33,902 nucleotides of DNA from a virus, in IMG/VR virus record IMGVR_UViG_3300031250_000005, positions 1 to 33,902 of that record, one strand, 5' to 3'. Below the pieces are notes generated by a model that was not told where the DNA came from, made no database searches, and worked only from the letters and a program-made list of their open reading frames with translations. Within the stretch, counting starts at the first letter, position 1. The number at the start of each line of letters is the position of its first letter. Positions 25,598-33,902 of this stretch are shown in pieces. The translations under genes were made by a program, and so were the position numbers.

Positions 25598-27652
25598 ATG
25601 GCACTAACAACAAACCAGATAAGCGATCACGTACAAACAGCAGTAGGGCGCCCAGCGACCGACTATGAGGCCAGCGTCTTTGCCAATGCACCGATACAGG
25701 AGCTGGCGAACCTCAAGTCGTACTACGGAGGCCTCAACAAGGACGGATCGATAGTCGACTACCTCAAGTACACCGGCCAGGACTCCTCTGAGCAGGCCCG
25801 TACGGCTCTCGGGACAAAGTACGGCATAACGGGTATAGGAACGGGGCCAGGGAACAACGCTCTCCTCGCGGCTCTCAAGTCAGGAAAGGCGCCTACAGCG
25901 CCGGGCACGGGACCTGCTGTGCCAGGTTCGCTCACGGACGCTACGAAGCCTCCTGTCACCACGAGCCCCACGACTCCTACTGATCCGAACGCAGGAAAGC
26001 CTACGACAGGGGATCAGCCTGCGTCAACGACAGACACTACGAAGACAACAACAGACTCGACGACCCCACCTACCCCTGACGGAACTGTTGACACGGATCC
26101 CGACGTATGGGCTGCTAACAATAACGTCAAGCAGGCACTTTCGACGTACCAGTCGAACCAGACAGCTGTGTCGAGCATAGACCAGCAGGTCGCCTCGCTT
26201 CGCGAGACCATGGCGACCGCGCTGACAGACAAGGAGGCAGAGATAACAAAGAACGGTGGACTCGTAAACCGCGCACAGATAGCCGCCCAGGTCTCTGCGG
26301 AGAACCAGGGAGTCATGAGCCAGATAGACAACCTGCTCGCGCAGCGCGCCCCTCTCGCGGCCTCGCAGTCCCAGGCGTCCACAGCGCTTACGCAGGCTCG
26401 CTCAGACCTCAAGAACTCGCAGGACAACTTCTACAAGTCTACGTCTGCGAATCAGGCGCAGGAGAAGATCGACACCCAGCAGTCTCAGTTCTCTCAGAAG
26501 CTCGCCCAGACAGGATGGAAGAGCGTGCCGGTGACCTCGTACGACGAGTACGGAGACGTCGTAGGAAAGAGCAACGTCTGGACACAGAACCCAGGCGCAA
26601 CCACCGGCTTCAACGACGCGGGACAGCCTATGACGCTTACGACAGACAAGTCAGGAAATGTCACAGCAAAGCCAACTACCGAGTCCTCCGGCGGAACAGG
26701 ACTCGCCGCGATGTCTAAGACAGCGGCGACGTCTGCGCCTAAGACTACCGCTATGTTCTCTGACCCTACGATAAACATAACGTCGCCAGGCTACTCCACC
26801 GCGAACGTGACCTTCAACGGCAAGAACACGCAGCTGACGCAGTCGTACATCGACCAGATAGCCCGCGTCGCGATACTGAACGGCGGATCGATACCAGCAG
26901 GCTCAGTGCGCGGGACCAAGGGGCTTCCGATAGTGCAGACGGACGCGATAAAGGCTCGCATGGGCCAGCTCGACCCCGGAGGCAACCTGCAGCTCAACAA
27001 GGCGCAGGCGACTGCGTGGGCGAGCGCGATAGACAAGCAGATAGCATATGCGACCAACCTGAACAGGTCTCTCCAGTCAGCCGACGCCGACTTCGAGCAG
27101 GTCCTGGGTGCCTTATCGAAGTCAGGCCTGAACTCGTCCATACCGCTTGGCAACATAATATCCAACTTCACGAAGTACAACCTCGGAAGCGCAGACGTTG
27201 CCTCGTTCCAGGCCTCGCTCAACGAGATCAGCCGTCTCTACTCGCAGGTGTTCTCGAACGGCGGCCAGACCACGGACGCTACGAATGCAACGGCGAAGGA
27301 CATAATAAACGGAAACATGAGCATGGACCAGCTCAAGGGGGTGCTCAAGCAGCTCCAGACGCTCGGAGGAATAGACGTGCAGAAGGCGAACGACACAATA
27401 GCACAGGCCTCGGACCAGTACTCGGGAATAGGCGGCGGAATAAAGGAGGACACATCGAAGGGAAGCATGGACGACAAGACATTCGTTCAGACGTCGCTGG
27501 ACAAGGCAGGGCTCAAGTACGACGACCTCTTGAAGGAGATGAAGGGCGGCGGAACCGGCAAGGAGAACATACCGGTTCTCGACAACAAGACGGGTCAGCC
27601 GGCGTTCGCCTCGCAGGAGGAGATAGACGCAGGAGACTATACCCCACTATAA
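25598..27652 (+). CDS. Large internal virion / ejection protein candidate
   Basis: This 684-residue protein starts MALTTNQISDHVQTAVGRPA. An N-terminal helical domain (about 1-85) is followed by a Thr/Pro/Asp-rich linker (about 95-165, e.g. TSPTTPTDPNAGKPTTGDQP). A long Gln/Ala/Ser-rich coiled-coil region follows (about 170-305, SQASTALTQARSDLKNSQDN), then beta and helical parts. IARVAILNGGSIPAGSVRGT and helices such as AWASAIDKQIAYATNLNRSL lie further on. Large helical low-complexity proteins after the nozzle gene are typical ejection proteins. No lytic transglycosylase or peptidase motif is visible. Confidence 0.6.
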   Translation: MALTTNQISDHVQTAVGRPATDYEASVFANAPIQELANLKSYYGGLNKDGSIVDYLKYTGQDSSEQARTALGTKYGITGIGTGPGNNALLAALKSGKAPTAPGTGPAVPGSLTDATKPPVTTSPTTPTDPNAGKPTTGDQPASTTDTTKTTTDSTTPPTPDGTVDTDPDVWAANNNVKQALSTYQSNQTAVSSIDQQVASLRETMATALTDKEAEITKNGGLVNRAQIAAQVSAENQGVMSQIDNLLAQRAPLAASQSQASTALTQARSDLKNSQDNFYKSTSANQAQEKIDTQQSQFSQKLAQTGWKSVPVTSYDEYGDVVGKSNVWTQNPGATTGFNDAGQPMTLTTDKSGNVTAKPTTESSGGTGLAAMSKTAATSAPKTTAMFSDPTINITSPGYSTANVTFNGKNTQLTQSYIDQIARVAILNGGSIPAGSVRGTKGLPIVQTDAIKARMGQLDPGGNLQLNKAQATAWASAIDKQIAYATNLNRSLQSADADFEQVLGALSKSGLNSSIPLGNIISNFTKYNLGSADVASFQASLNEISRLYSQVFSNGGQTTDATNATAKDIINGNMSMDQLKGVLKQLQTLGGIDVQKANDTIAQASDQYSGIGGGIKEDTSKGSMDDKTFVQTSLDKAGLKYDDLLKEMKGGGTGKENIPVLDNKTGQPAFASQEEIDAGDYTPL

Positions 27653-27656
27653 ACAT

Positions 27657-29543
27657 ATGGCAATACCATTCACACCAAAATCATCTACGGGCGGCGCGAT
27701 ACCGTTCGACCCGAAGGCACCAAAAGTCAGTGCGCCATCAATTGCCCAAGCAGGGAGCAGTTTTAGCTATCAGGGTATAGCAGGCGTGACTAAGGGGAAT
27801 CCATATTTTGAAAATGTTGACAAAAATCTTTCAAGCACATTCAAATCTGGCGCTGCAGATGTCACAAAAGACGTAGCAGACATACAAAAAAATGCTATGC
27901 CGAAGGGACAGGAACCTTCAACTGGCGCAGGAAAAGCAATAAACTACACGCTTGCAGGTCTAGGCGCTGCTGGACATATTGTTGGTGATGTAGCAAAAAC
28001 AGCAGGAGGAATAATAGGAAGCTTTATAGAGCCAGTACTTCCAAATGCTGTAAAAAGTAAGATAGGAAATGTTTCTGATCACATAGACAAAAAGATAGAT
28101 CAGATACCAGGTATGACACCTGAAATACATAAGGGAATGGCCGACGTGTTTAACACTTTGACCCTTGAAGGAGGAGACAAGGCAGAGGCTCCTGTAAAAA
28201 ATGCAATCACAGACGCAGCCCCTATAGTGAAGCAAGCAGCACAACAGACTGCTGATACCATCAAAGACGTTCCTGGTGCAATATCCGAGTCTGCAGCCGA
28301 GCACTACAAGGCTCAGTCCGTAAAGGACTGGACAAAGCCTGCTGAGGCAAACAAAGCTGGATTTAAGAAGGCTGCCTCAATTTTCAACAATGCGTCGTCT
28401 AAGGGACATAACATAGCAGATACACTCGTCGGAAACGGCGTAAAGCTCTCGGATCACGTCGCTGATGGTAAGTATGCAACTGCTGACACTGCAGAGCTTC
28501 TTCGCGAGGACGCTGGAAAGCTCAGCACTGACCTCATACTTCCTTCACTGAAGGACGCAGACTACTCTACCCCGCGTACTCCCATCGACGACATAATGAA
28601 GGTTGCGAAGGACTCCATAACATCTGACAAGTCAATGACTGCTGGAGACAAAGTAAGCGCTTTTAAGGCTCTGACGAAGGAAACCTCTGCGCTTAAGAGC
28701 GCGCACCCAGACGGAATGTCGCTCGAGGACATGCACAACAACAAGATAACATACAGCAAGAATGCAGGTCACAACCCCATAGGGACGATGGACGACAACA
28801 TAAAGGCAAGCACTAACAATGCAATATCAGGAGCTATGAAGGACACACTACTAAAGAAGGCGCCGAAGGAGCTGTCACCGCTGATAGACAACGTAAACAA
28901 GGAGCTGTCGAAGAGGTATCAGGCAGCTGACTACCTCAAGGAGCTGAACTCAAAGACGGTTCCAAAAGGAATAATGTCAAAGATAGCGGCTACGGCCGCA
29001 AAAGTGACAGGCGCCGTTGCTGGAGAGGCCATGGGCGGCGGAATACTTGGAGGTGTCGGAGGATATCACCTCGGTGGCATGGTAGAGAAGTTCATAGAGG
29101 ACATGAGTAACCCTGTAAAGGAGAAGTTCCTCAATAACCTTTCAAGGTCAAACCCTGAGGCATTTCAGAAGATGCAGCAGTACCTCGGAAATCAGGAGAC
29201 CCAGAGGCTCATGACAAAGCAGCTTCCCGAAGGATCCCCGCTTGGCTCAGACAAGAATCCTATAGTCCCACCTGCGCCGACGACATATGAGAAGCCGGCA
29301 GAGAGCATAAACAGGGAGAAGCAGCCAGACCAGCTCATGCTGGAAGCACCAAAATCAAACGCACAGGGCAGACCCATAGTACTCACAGAAAAAGCAAAAA
29401 ATCTTTCACAAGAAAGTGAGGCGACTATAAAAAGATACTACAGGTACAACCCAAAGGACGGAAAATACTATCTCAAAGGAGCACTAAATGGTGGTAATAA
29501 GCCAGAGATAGGCGGAAGCATATCAAACGCAGCTAAAAAATAG
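27657..29543 (+). CDS. Second large internal virion protein candidate
   Basis: This 628-residue protein starts MAIPFTPKSSTGGAIPFDPK with a repeated (A/G)IPF-x-P-K motif. A Lys/Ala-rich helical body follows, with an Ala/Gly hydrophobic helix at about 440-470 (AATAAKVTGAVAGEAMGGGI, LGGVGGYHLGG) that could insert into a membrane. The C-terminus (YYRYNPKDGKYYLKGALNGG) is basic. A membrane-active segment in a long helical protein suits a DNA-ejection channel component. The first ~800 bases and the last ~200 bases of the gene are AT-richer (about 35-48% G+C in lines counted) than the preceding gene (~67% in one line), suggesting mosaic origin. Specific function inferred. Confidence 0.6.
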   Translation: MAIPFTPKSSTGGAIPFDPKAPKVSAPSIAQAGSSFSYQGIAGVTKGNPYFENVDKNLSSTFKSGAADVTKDVADIQKNAMPKGQEPSTGAGKAINYTLAGLGAAGHIVGDVAKTAGGIIGSFIEPVLPNAVKSKIGNVSDHIDKKIDQIPGMTPEIHKGMADVFNTLTLEGGDKAEAPVKNAITDAAPIVKQAAQQTADTIKDVPGAISESAAEHYKAQSVKDWTKPAEANKAGFKKAASIFNNASSKGHNIADTLVGNGVKLSDHVADGKYATADTAELLREDAGKLSTDLILPSLKDADYSTPRTPIDDIMKVAKDSITSDKSMTAGDKVSAFKALTKETSALKSAHPDGMSLEDMHNNKITYSKNAGHNPIGTMDDNIKASTNNAISGAMKDTLLKKAPKELSPLIDNVNKELSKRYQAADYLKELNSKTVPKGIMSKIAATAAKVTGAVAGEAMGGGILGGVGGYHLGGMVEKFIEDMSNPVKEKFLNNLSRSNPEAFQKMQQYLGNQETQRLMTKQLPEGSPLGSDKNPIVPPAPTTYEKPAESINREKQPDQLMLEAPKSNAQGRPIVLTEKAKNLSQESEATIKRYYRYNPKDGKYYLKGALNGGNKPEIGGSISNAAKK

Positions 29544-29555
29544 CATAATAAATAT

Positions 29556-31064
29556 ATGAAAAAGGGAAAAGTAACAATAATAACAGACGAATGGCTCGCT
29601 CCTAGCCTCGCGCTAGCGTTGAAAAACGACGGCGCGTCTGTTTCCCTTGCCGTAAAGCGCACTACCGCGATACTGAAGGGGACAATACAGCGCATACCGT
29701 ACGCCGACCGAGTAGAGTCTGCGAAGAATGCGAACCTGGTCATATATGAGGACAAGAGCAACAAGGGTGAGTCGTCCGACCTGCGCAAGGAGGGATATTG
29801 CGTCATAGGCGGAGACAAGCTTACTGACAAGCTCGAGCTCGACCGCACCTGGGCAAACGAGATAGCCAGGCTATCCGGCATGCTCGCTCCTGAGATGATA
29901 CAGGTTTCATCTTTTCAGGAGATACGCGACATAGTCGCGACGAGGGGAGGAAGGTGGGTGCTCAAGCAGCAGGGAAAGCTCGACGAGATAAAGGGCCTTA
30001 ACTTCGTCGCGAAGATGGACGACTCTGAGGACCTCATAGACTCGCTCGACAAGCTAGAGAAGATATGGATCGAGGGAGTAAAGCCGGACTTCGTCATGCA
30101 GGAGTACAAGGAGGGCCACGAAATGGCGTGCGGAGCCTTCTGGAACGGCCACGAGTTCATGAAGGACAGGGACGGTGACGAGGTATGTTATGAGAACTGG
30201 GAGCACAAGGCTCTCTTCCCGGGAAACCTCGGCGAGTCAACCGGCGAGCAGTACACCGTCATACGCACTGTCAAGGCGAAGGACTCGAAGCTTTTCTCCG
30301 AGACTCTCGACAGGTGCCGAGAGCTGCTCAAGCGCATAGACTACCGCGGCTACTTCGACGTAAACACGATAGTAACGAAAGAGGGGGCATACTTCCTTGA
30401 GTTCACGCCCCGCATGGGGGTTCCGTTCACGTCCGGTCTGCTCGAGATACACAAGTCGTCGTGGTACAGGTTCCTGTACGCCGTAGCAGACGGGTCGCAG
30501 GACACCACGTTCGAGTATAACACCGGCTTCTGCATAGTGTCATGGCTGTACACCAAGCCGTTTCCTTTCGTGACGTCCCACAAGCTTACCCAGGCGTTCG
30601 AGGACACTGAGACGCCTACTAACATGGGCGACATAGCCGAGCTCATGAGCTTCCGCATGGCGAACTCAGACGGCGTGCCGATTAACTTCAAGAAGGACTT
30701 CACCAAGGAGGACTGGCCGCACATACACCCAGACGGGCTCAGGTACGACGGTGACAGGCTCGTCATAGCGAACCCTGACGGATACATACTGACCGCGACG
30801 TCGATGGGCGAGACGCCTGAGGAGGCAGGTGAGAGCCTGACGAAGATACTGAAGAAGATAGTGGTCCCAAAGTCCTTCTGGCGCGCAGACTTCGACCGCA
30901 GCAACTACCACAAGTCGAAGGACGACCTCGAGGAGTGGGAGTACCTCATGTCAAGCGAGAAGCGCGAGGCGAAGAAACAGGCCGAGGATATAGCAAAGAC
31001 GAACAAGGAGAACGAGGCGGCGCGCGCAGACGTCCGTGCCAAGATCCGTGAGATGATACTATAA
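29556..31064 (+). CDS. PurD-like ATP-grasp ligase in the virion gene cluster
   Basis: This 502-residue protein matches phosphoribosylamine-glycine ligase (PurD) over most of its length. The entry segment DLRKEGYCVIGGDKLTDKLE (75-94) resembles GxxxFGPxxxAAxLE. The ATP-grasp core has RWVLKQQG (133-140), VMQEYKEGHEMACGAFWNG (180-198) and YFDVNTIVTKEGAYFLEFTPRMG (266-288). The C-terminal PurD domain ends DGYILTATSMGETPEEAGES (408-427) and VVPKSFWRADF. The metal-binding E282 and R286 are kept, but the family's N in LEFNxRxGDPE is T284 and DPE is VPF. The N-terminal domain is divergent, and about 50 extra charged C-terminal residues (455-502) exceed PurD length. ATP-grasp enzymes ligate a carboxylate to an amine; the substrate here is unknown. 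It directly precedes, and shares one base with, the fibre gene. Confidence 0.88.
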   Translation: MKKGKVTIITDEWLAPSLALALKNDGASVSLAVKRTTAILKGTIQRIPYADRVESAKNANLVIYEDKSNKGESSDLRKEGYCVIGGDKLTDKLELDRTWANEIARLSGMLAPEMIQVSSFQEIRDIVATRGGRWVLKQQGKLDEIKGLNFVAKMDDSEDLIDSLDKLEKIWIEGVKPDFVMQEYKEGHEMACGAFWNGHEFMKDRDGDEVCYENWEHKALFPGNLGESTGEQYTVIRTVKAKDSKLFSETLDRCRELLKRIDYRGYFDVNTIVTKEGAYFLEFTPRMGVPFTSGLLEIHKSSWYRFLYAVADGSQDTTFEYNTGFCIVSWLYTKPFPFVTSHKLTQAFEDTETPTNMGDIAELMSFRMANSDGVPINFKKDFTKEDWPHIHPDGLRYDGDRLVIANPDGYILTATSMGETPEEAGESLTKILKKIVVPKSFWRADFDRSNYHKSKDDLEEWEYLMSSEKREAKKQAEDIAKTNKENEAARADVRAKIREMIL

Positions 31065-33340
31065 TGAAAACACAGAACAAGAAAAAGCTTATAGAGCTCT
31101 ACGTCAAGTCTTCGAAGCCTGAGGAGCTATTCTCCGACCTATTCGAGAAGCTGGACAAGCTCGACACTGACATCGGTGAGCTAGCTTCGAACGTCGCGGA
31201 CGTACGCGACCCTGAGGTCATACTGCCGTCGGTCATGAAGGCGATCGAAGGAATACGCTCTGAGATATCTCCAAAGGCAGACTCCTCCTCGCTGAAGTCT
31301 GCGATAGAAGGCATACGCAGCGCTATACCCTCTCCATACACGGCAGAGCAGGTCAGGGACATGCTCGCTGGCCTAACAGGAAAGAACAAGCTGTCCATAT
31401 TCGACCTCAAGGACATAGAGTGGCTGAAGGACGGGCTAAAGGGCATGGGCAACGGTTCGAACGTCGTATCACTGTCTGGAGGACCTGCTACATCAATATC
31501 AGGGTTAATACAGCAGGGGACGAACATAACAATAACAGGACTCGGAACAACCGCAAGCCCGTACGTCATAAGCTCGACTGGCGGATCAGGAGGTGTGACG
31601 TCGTTCAACACACGCACCGGCGCAGTGACATCCCAGTCAGGCGACTATAACACATCTCAGGTCGCGGAGGTGACGAACCTGTACTTTACGAACGCTCGCG
31701 CCATAGCCTCGACACTCACAGGGTACGTGTCTGGAGCCGGTATAATTTCCTCTGCTGACAGCGTACTTTCTGCGATCCAGAAGCTCAACGGAAACATAGG
31801 AGCGCTCGTAACTGGTGTTTCTTCAGTAATCAACTCAGACGGAACGCTCACTATATCACCTACGACAGGCGCAGTGGTAGCCTCAATAGCTCTCGGTCAC
31901 GCTAACACATGGTCTGCTCTCCAGACCTTCGGGAACAATATATCCATAGGAGGAGCTACGGTCAACGTGACCTCGCTTACCACGAACAACGTGCTTCAGT
32001 ACAACGGCACGAACTGGGTAAACGTGACCCTCGCCTCATCTGCGGCCGGCGCGAACCCTACCGCGACCATAGGACTCACGGTAGTAAACGGATCAGCTGC
32101 TACTTTCCTGCGATCAGATGGCGCGCCTGCGCTCTCCCAGGCCATAGCGCCTACTTGGACCGGTGTGCACATATTCTCACCTGCGGCAAGGACGTCTGGA
32201 GTATCGCCGTATTTCACAATAAACGCACCGGCTGACACCGGAATAACAACTGCGACTGAGGCTATAGGAATAAAGCACACCGGTGCGACTCGTACGTGGG
32301 TCGACGGGACTGTCGCTGTGCAGCGCGAGTACTTCTTCGGAGCACCTACGTACAACAAGACGACGACGTCCGCGACATTCACGCAGGCAGGCACGCTTGT
32401 CATAGGCGGAGCACCTGTCGCGGGAACAGGTGTGACAATAACGAACGCATTCGCGCTGTGGGTGCAGGGAGGAGTGAGCCACTTCGGAGCTCAGCTCGGA
32501 GGAAGCCCTATGTCGGCGCAGGCAGGAAACGGAATAGAGGTGGCCGACATAAACACAAATGGAGAGGGTGTGACATACCAGGTCACTAACACGAGCAACG
32601 GAACATTCGCTTATGGCGGACTGACCATATTCAACGACACAGCGACGAATCCAGCTGTAGCATATGCCGGCATATACCTCAACTCAAGCGGCTACACTAA
32701 CACGACCTTCGGAACGGCAGTCGCGATAGCCAACCAGCTCGCAATACAGAATGCTACCGGCGGACCACTAACAATCGGAACAACAGGAACAGGGTCAACA
32801 AACGGAGTAGTAAACATACTGGTCGCAGGCTTTGCAATAGCTAACGAGGTGGCGCGCTTCACGGCCGCAGGAATGACAATAGGACTCACTGGAACACTGA
32901 CCGGCTCGATAGTCTTCGCGGGTGCGACTTCGACTAACATAACTCTCCAGGGACAGGCAATAGGTTCATCGACTACACTCACTCTCCCCGCAGGTATAAA
33001 CACAACACTCGGCTACCTCGGGATACCACAGAACTCACAGAGTGCTAACTATACGACTGTACTTTCTGACTCCGGTGTTGAGATATACCACCCTGTCGGA
33101 GACGCCAATGCGCGTACTTTCACGATAGCAGCGAACGCTTCTGTCGCATACCCAATAGGGACTTCAATACTATTTACCAATATGTCACCAAACAACTTGA
33201 CAATAGCGATAAACACTGACACATTGTACCTTGAGGGAGCAGGAACCACTGGATCAAGAACACTCGCACAGTACGGCTCCTGCATAGCCACAAAGAAGAC
33301 GTCGACGACGTGGCTGATAGGTGGGACCAACCTAACATAG
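31064..33340 (+). CDS. Tail fibre / receptor-binding protein
   Basis: This 758-residue protein starts at an ATG overlapping the previous stop (TAATG). The N-terminal ~130 residues are helical, with two copies of AIEGIRS (about 60-66 and 82-88), likely the virion-attachment and trimerisation part. A FNTRTGAVTSQSGDY motif (about 184-198) followed by VTNLYFTNARA (about 205-215) is found in many phage fibres. A very long Thr/Asn/Gly/Ala-rich beta region follows, and the end resembles appendage C-termini (SQSANYTTVLSDSGVEIYHP, FTIAANASVAYPIGTSILFT). It should bind the host surface. Ile is encoded mainly by ATA. No intramolecular chaperone motif is evident. Confidence 0.85.
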   Translation: MKTQNKKKLIELYVKSSKPEELFSDLFEKLDKLDTDIGELASNVADVRDPEVILPSVMKAIEGIRSEISPKADSSSLKSAIEGIRSAIPSPYTAEQVRDMLAGLTGKNKLSIFDLKDIEWLKDGLKGMGNGSNVVSLSGGPATSISGLIQQGTNITITGLGTTASPYVISSTGGSGGVTSFNTRTGAVTSQSGDYNTSQVAEVTNLYFTNARAIASTLTGYVSGAGIISSADSVLSAIQKLNGNIGALVTGVSSVINSDGTLTISPTTGAVVASIALGHANTWSALQTFGNNISIGGATVNVTSLTTNNVLQYNGTNWVNVTLASSAAGANPTATIGLTVVNGSAATFLRSDGAPALSQAIAPTWTGVHIFSPAARTSGVSPYFTINAPADTGITTATEAIGIKHTGATRTWVDGTVAVQREYFFGAPTYNKTTTSATFTQAGTLVIGGAPVAGTGVTITNAFALWVQGGVSHFGAQLGGSPMSAQAGNGIEVADINTNGEGVTYQVTNTSNGTFAYGGLTIFNDTATNPAVAYAGIYLNSSGYTNTTFGTAVAIANQLAIQNATGGPLTIGTTGTGSTNGVVNILVAGFAIANEVARFTAAGMTIGLTGTLTGSIVFAGATSTNITLQGQAIGSSTTLTLPAGINTTLGYLGIPQNSQSANYTTVLSDSGVEIYHPVGDANARTFTIAANASVAYPIGTSILFTNMSPNNLTIAINTDTLYLEGAGTTGSRTLAQYGSCIATKKTSTTWLIGGTNLT

Positions 33341-33341
33341 T

Positions 33342-33902
33342 ATGGCAGGCATATTCAACCAGAGATGGTCAGTAAAAACTGCTGCTGCGAGCGCCAACTC
33401 GTACACTTTTAAGTCGTCAACATCTGCTGTGTTCGGTCTAGGAGGTGGCACAACTTCTAGTATAGCAACAACTGGAGCAAAATTGATAGTCGTCGGCATA
33501 TGGTGGAACAGGGCTGGCGGTGCTTCGGCCGCAAACCTCACCGACTCAAAGGGCAATACATGGACAAAACTGACAGAGCAGGACAACATAAACATAGGAA
33601 CAGTGCTATATTATTGCATAAGTCCAGCAGTAGGGCCAGGGCATACTTTTTCAACGACTTCAAACTTTGTCGGAATTGGTGTGCTTGCTGTCACGGATAC
33701 TGGAACTCCTTTTTTCGACCAGGAGTCAGGAGCAAACCAAAATGCTTCGGGAAACCTTCAGCCTGGATCCATAACACCCTCAGTGAACAACTGTCTCGTC
33801 GTAACTGCTTTCGGGTCGTTCAATGGAATAACGTCAGGAGGTCCCGCAATACCGACTGGGTATACCCAGGTGGCAAGAAACACGACCAGCACAGCAGAAG
33901 CA
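33342..33902 (+). CDS. Second fibre-like protein, truncated by the window edge
   Basis: The frame starts with ATG at 33342, one base after the fibre stop, and is open to the last base (187 codons). It reads MAGIFNQRWSVKTAAASANS and continues with LIVVGIWWNRAGGASAANLT, DSKGNTWTKLTEQ and LYYCISPAVGPGHTFS. The pattern 'D-S-x-G-N-x-W-x-x' followed by a strand ending in 'G-x-x-H-T-F' is common in beta-sandwich domains of phage appendages and cell-surface proteins. It is probably a further receptor-binding or fibre-tip component. The C-terminus lies outside the window. Confidence 0.75.
   Translation, partial: MAGIFNQRWSVKTAAASANSYTFKSSTSAVFGLGGGTTSSIATTGAKLIVVGIWWNRAGGASAANLTDSKGNTWTKLTEQDNINIGTVLYYCISPAVGPGHTFSTTSNFVGIGVLAVTDTGTPFFDQESGANQNASGNLQPGSITPSVNNCLVVTAFGSFNGITSGGPAIPTGYTQVARNTTSTAEA

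Noticed and set aside
1-33902. CRISPR arrays, insertion sequences, integrase or attachment sites
   Set aside because: No regularly spaced repeats, transposase or recombinase motifs, or long terminal repeats were seen in this window.
1-33902. Alternative genetic code (stop codon reassignment)
   Set aside because: TAA, TAG and TGA all end well-defined genes at sensible places, and no gene is interrupted by in-frame stops.

Overview
This window is a contiguous piece of a tailed double-stranded DNA phage genome (class Caudoviricetes), probably a virulent or environmental short-tailed (podovirus-like) phage. The large terminase, portal, scaffold and N4-gp56-type major capsid protein come in canonical order. 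They are followed by a neck/adaptor protein, a predicted beta-propeller tail protein, two large internal-protein candidates and fibre proteins. I see no tail sheath, tail tube or tape measure. No integrase, excision module, CRISPR array or insertion sequence is visible, and no DNA polymerase, holin or endolysin falls in the window. The host cannot be read directly. Almost no start codon on either strand has a Shine-Dalgarno sequence; starts are instead preceded by A/T-rich strings such as AAACATATG or AAATATATG. This is typical of Bacteroidota and a few other phyla, so a Bacteroidota-like host is a reasonable but unproven guess. All three standard stop codons are used.

Layout. Positions 1-80 hold the terminator of an upstream rightward unit and a promoter for a rightward PD-(D/E)xK nuclease gene (81-518). 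A bidirectional terminator (about 625-656) separates it from a long leftward early operon (9192 down to 656). From its promoter the operon encodes four micro-proteins or small proteins, a possible QueD-like T-fold protein, a pterin carbinolamine dehydratase-like protein, a zinc-finger protein, a RecT/YqaJ-exonuclease/SSB recombination set, several small unknowns, a HicA-like protein and an HTH protein. It ends with nucleotide and DNA-modification genes: dUTPase, dCMP deaminase, MT-A70 methyltransferase, dNMP kinase, a thymidylate synthase-fold enzyme with the Asp signature of dCMP hydroxymethylase, and a MazG-like pyrophosphatase. A 354-bp AT-rich divergent control region (9193-9546) follows. 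A rightward unit then starts with a replisome-organizer-like initiator carrying iteron-like repeats (9547-10296), several Cys-rich or hypothetical small proteins, and an RNA island (11970-12340) with tRNA-Leu(UAG), tRNA-Ile(UAU) and unexplained structured segments. The morphogenesis module begins at about 12375 and runs off the right edge inside a fibre-like gene.

How the genes may work together. MazG-like NTP pyrophosphatase, putative dCMP hydroxymethylase and dNMP kinase resemble the T4 gp56/gp42/gp1 trio that replaces dCTP by hydroxymethyl-dCTP, so this phage may carry 5-hydroxymethylcytosine-type (possibly further modified) DNA. The dCMP deaminase and dUTPase supply dUMP. RecT, exonuclease and SSB would serve recombination-dependent replication. 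The tRNA-Ile(UAU) matches the heavy use of ATA codons outside the capsid gene. The most unusual single gene is a PurD-like ATP-grasp ligase embedded between virion genes (29556-31064).

Everything here is read by eye. Family assignments rest on motifs I recognise, not on database searches.
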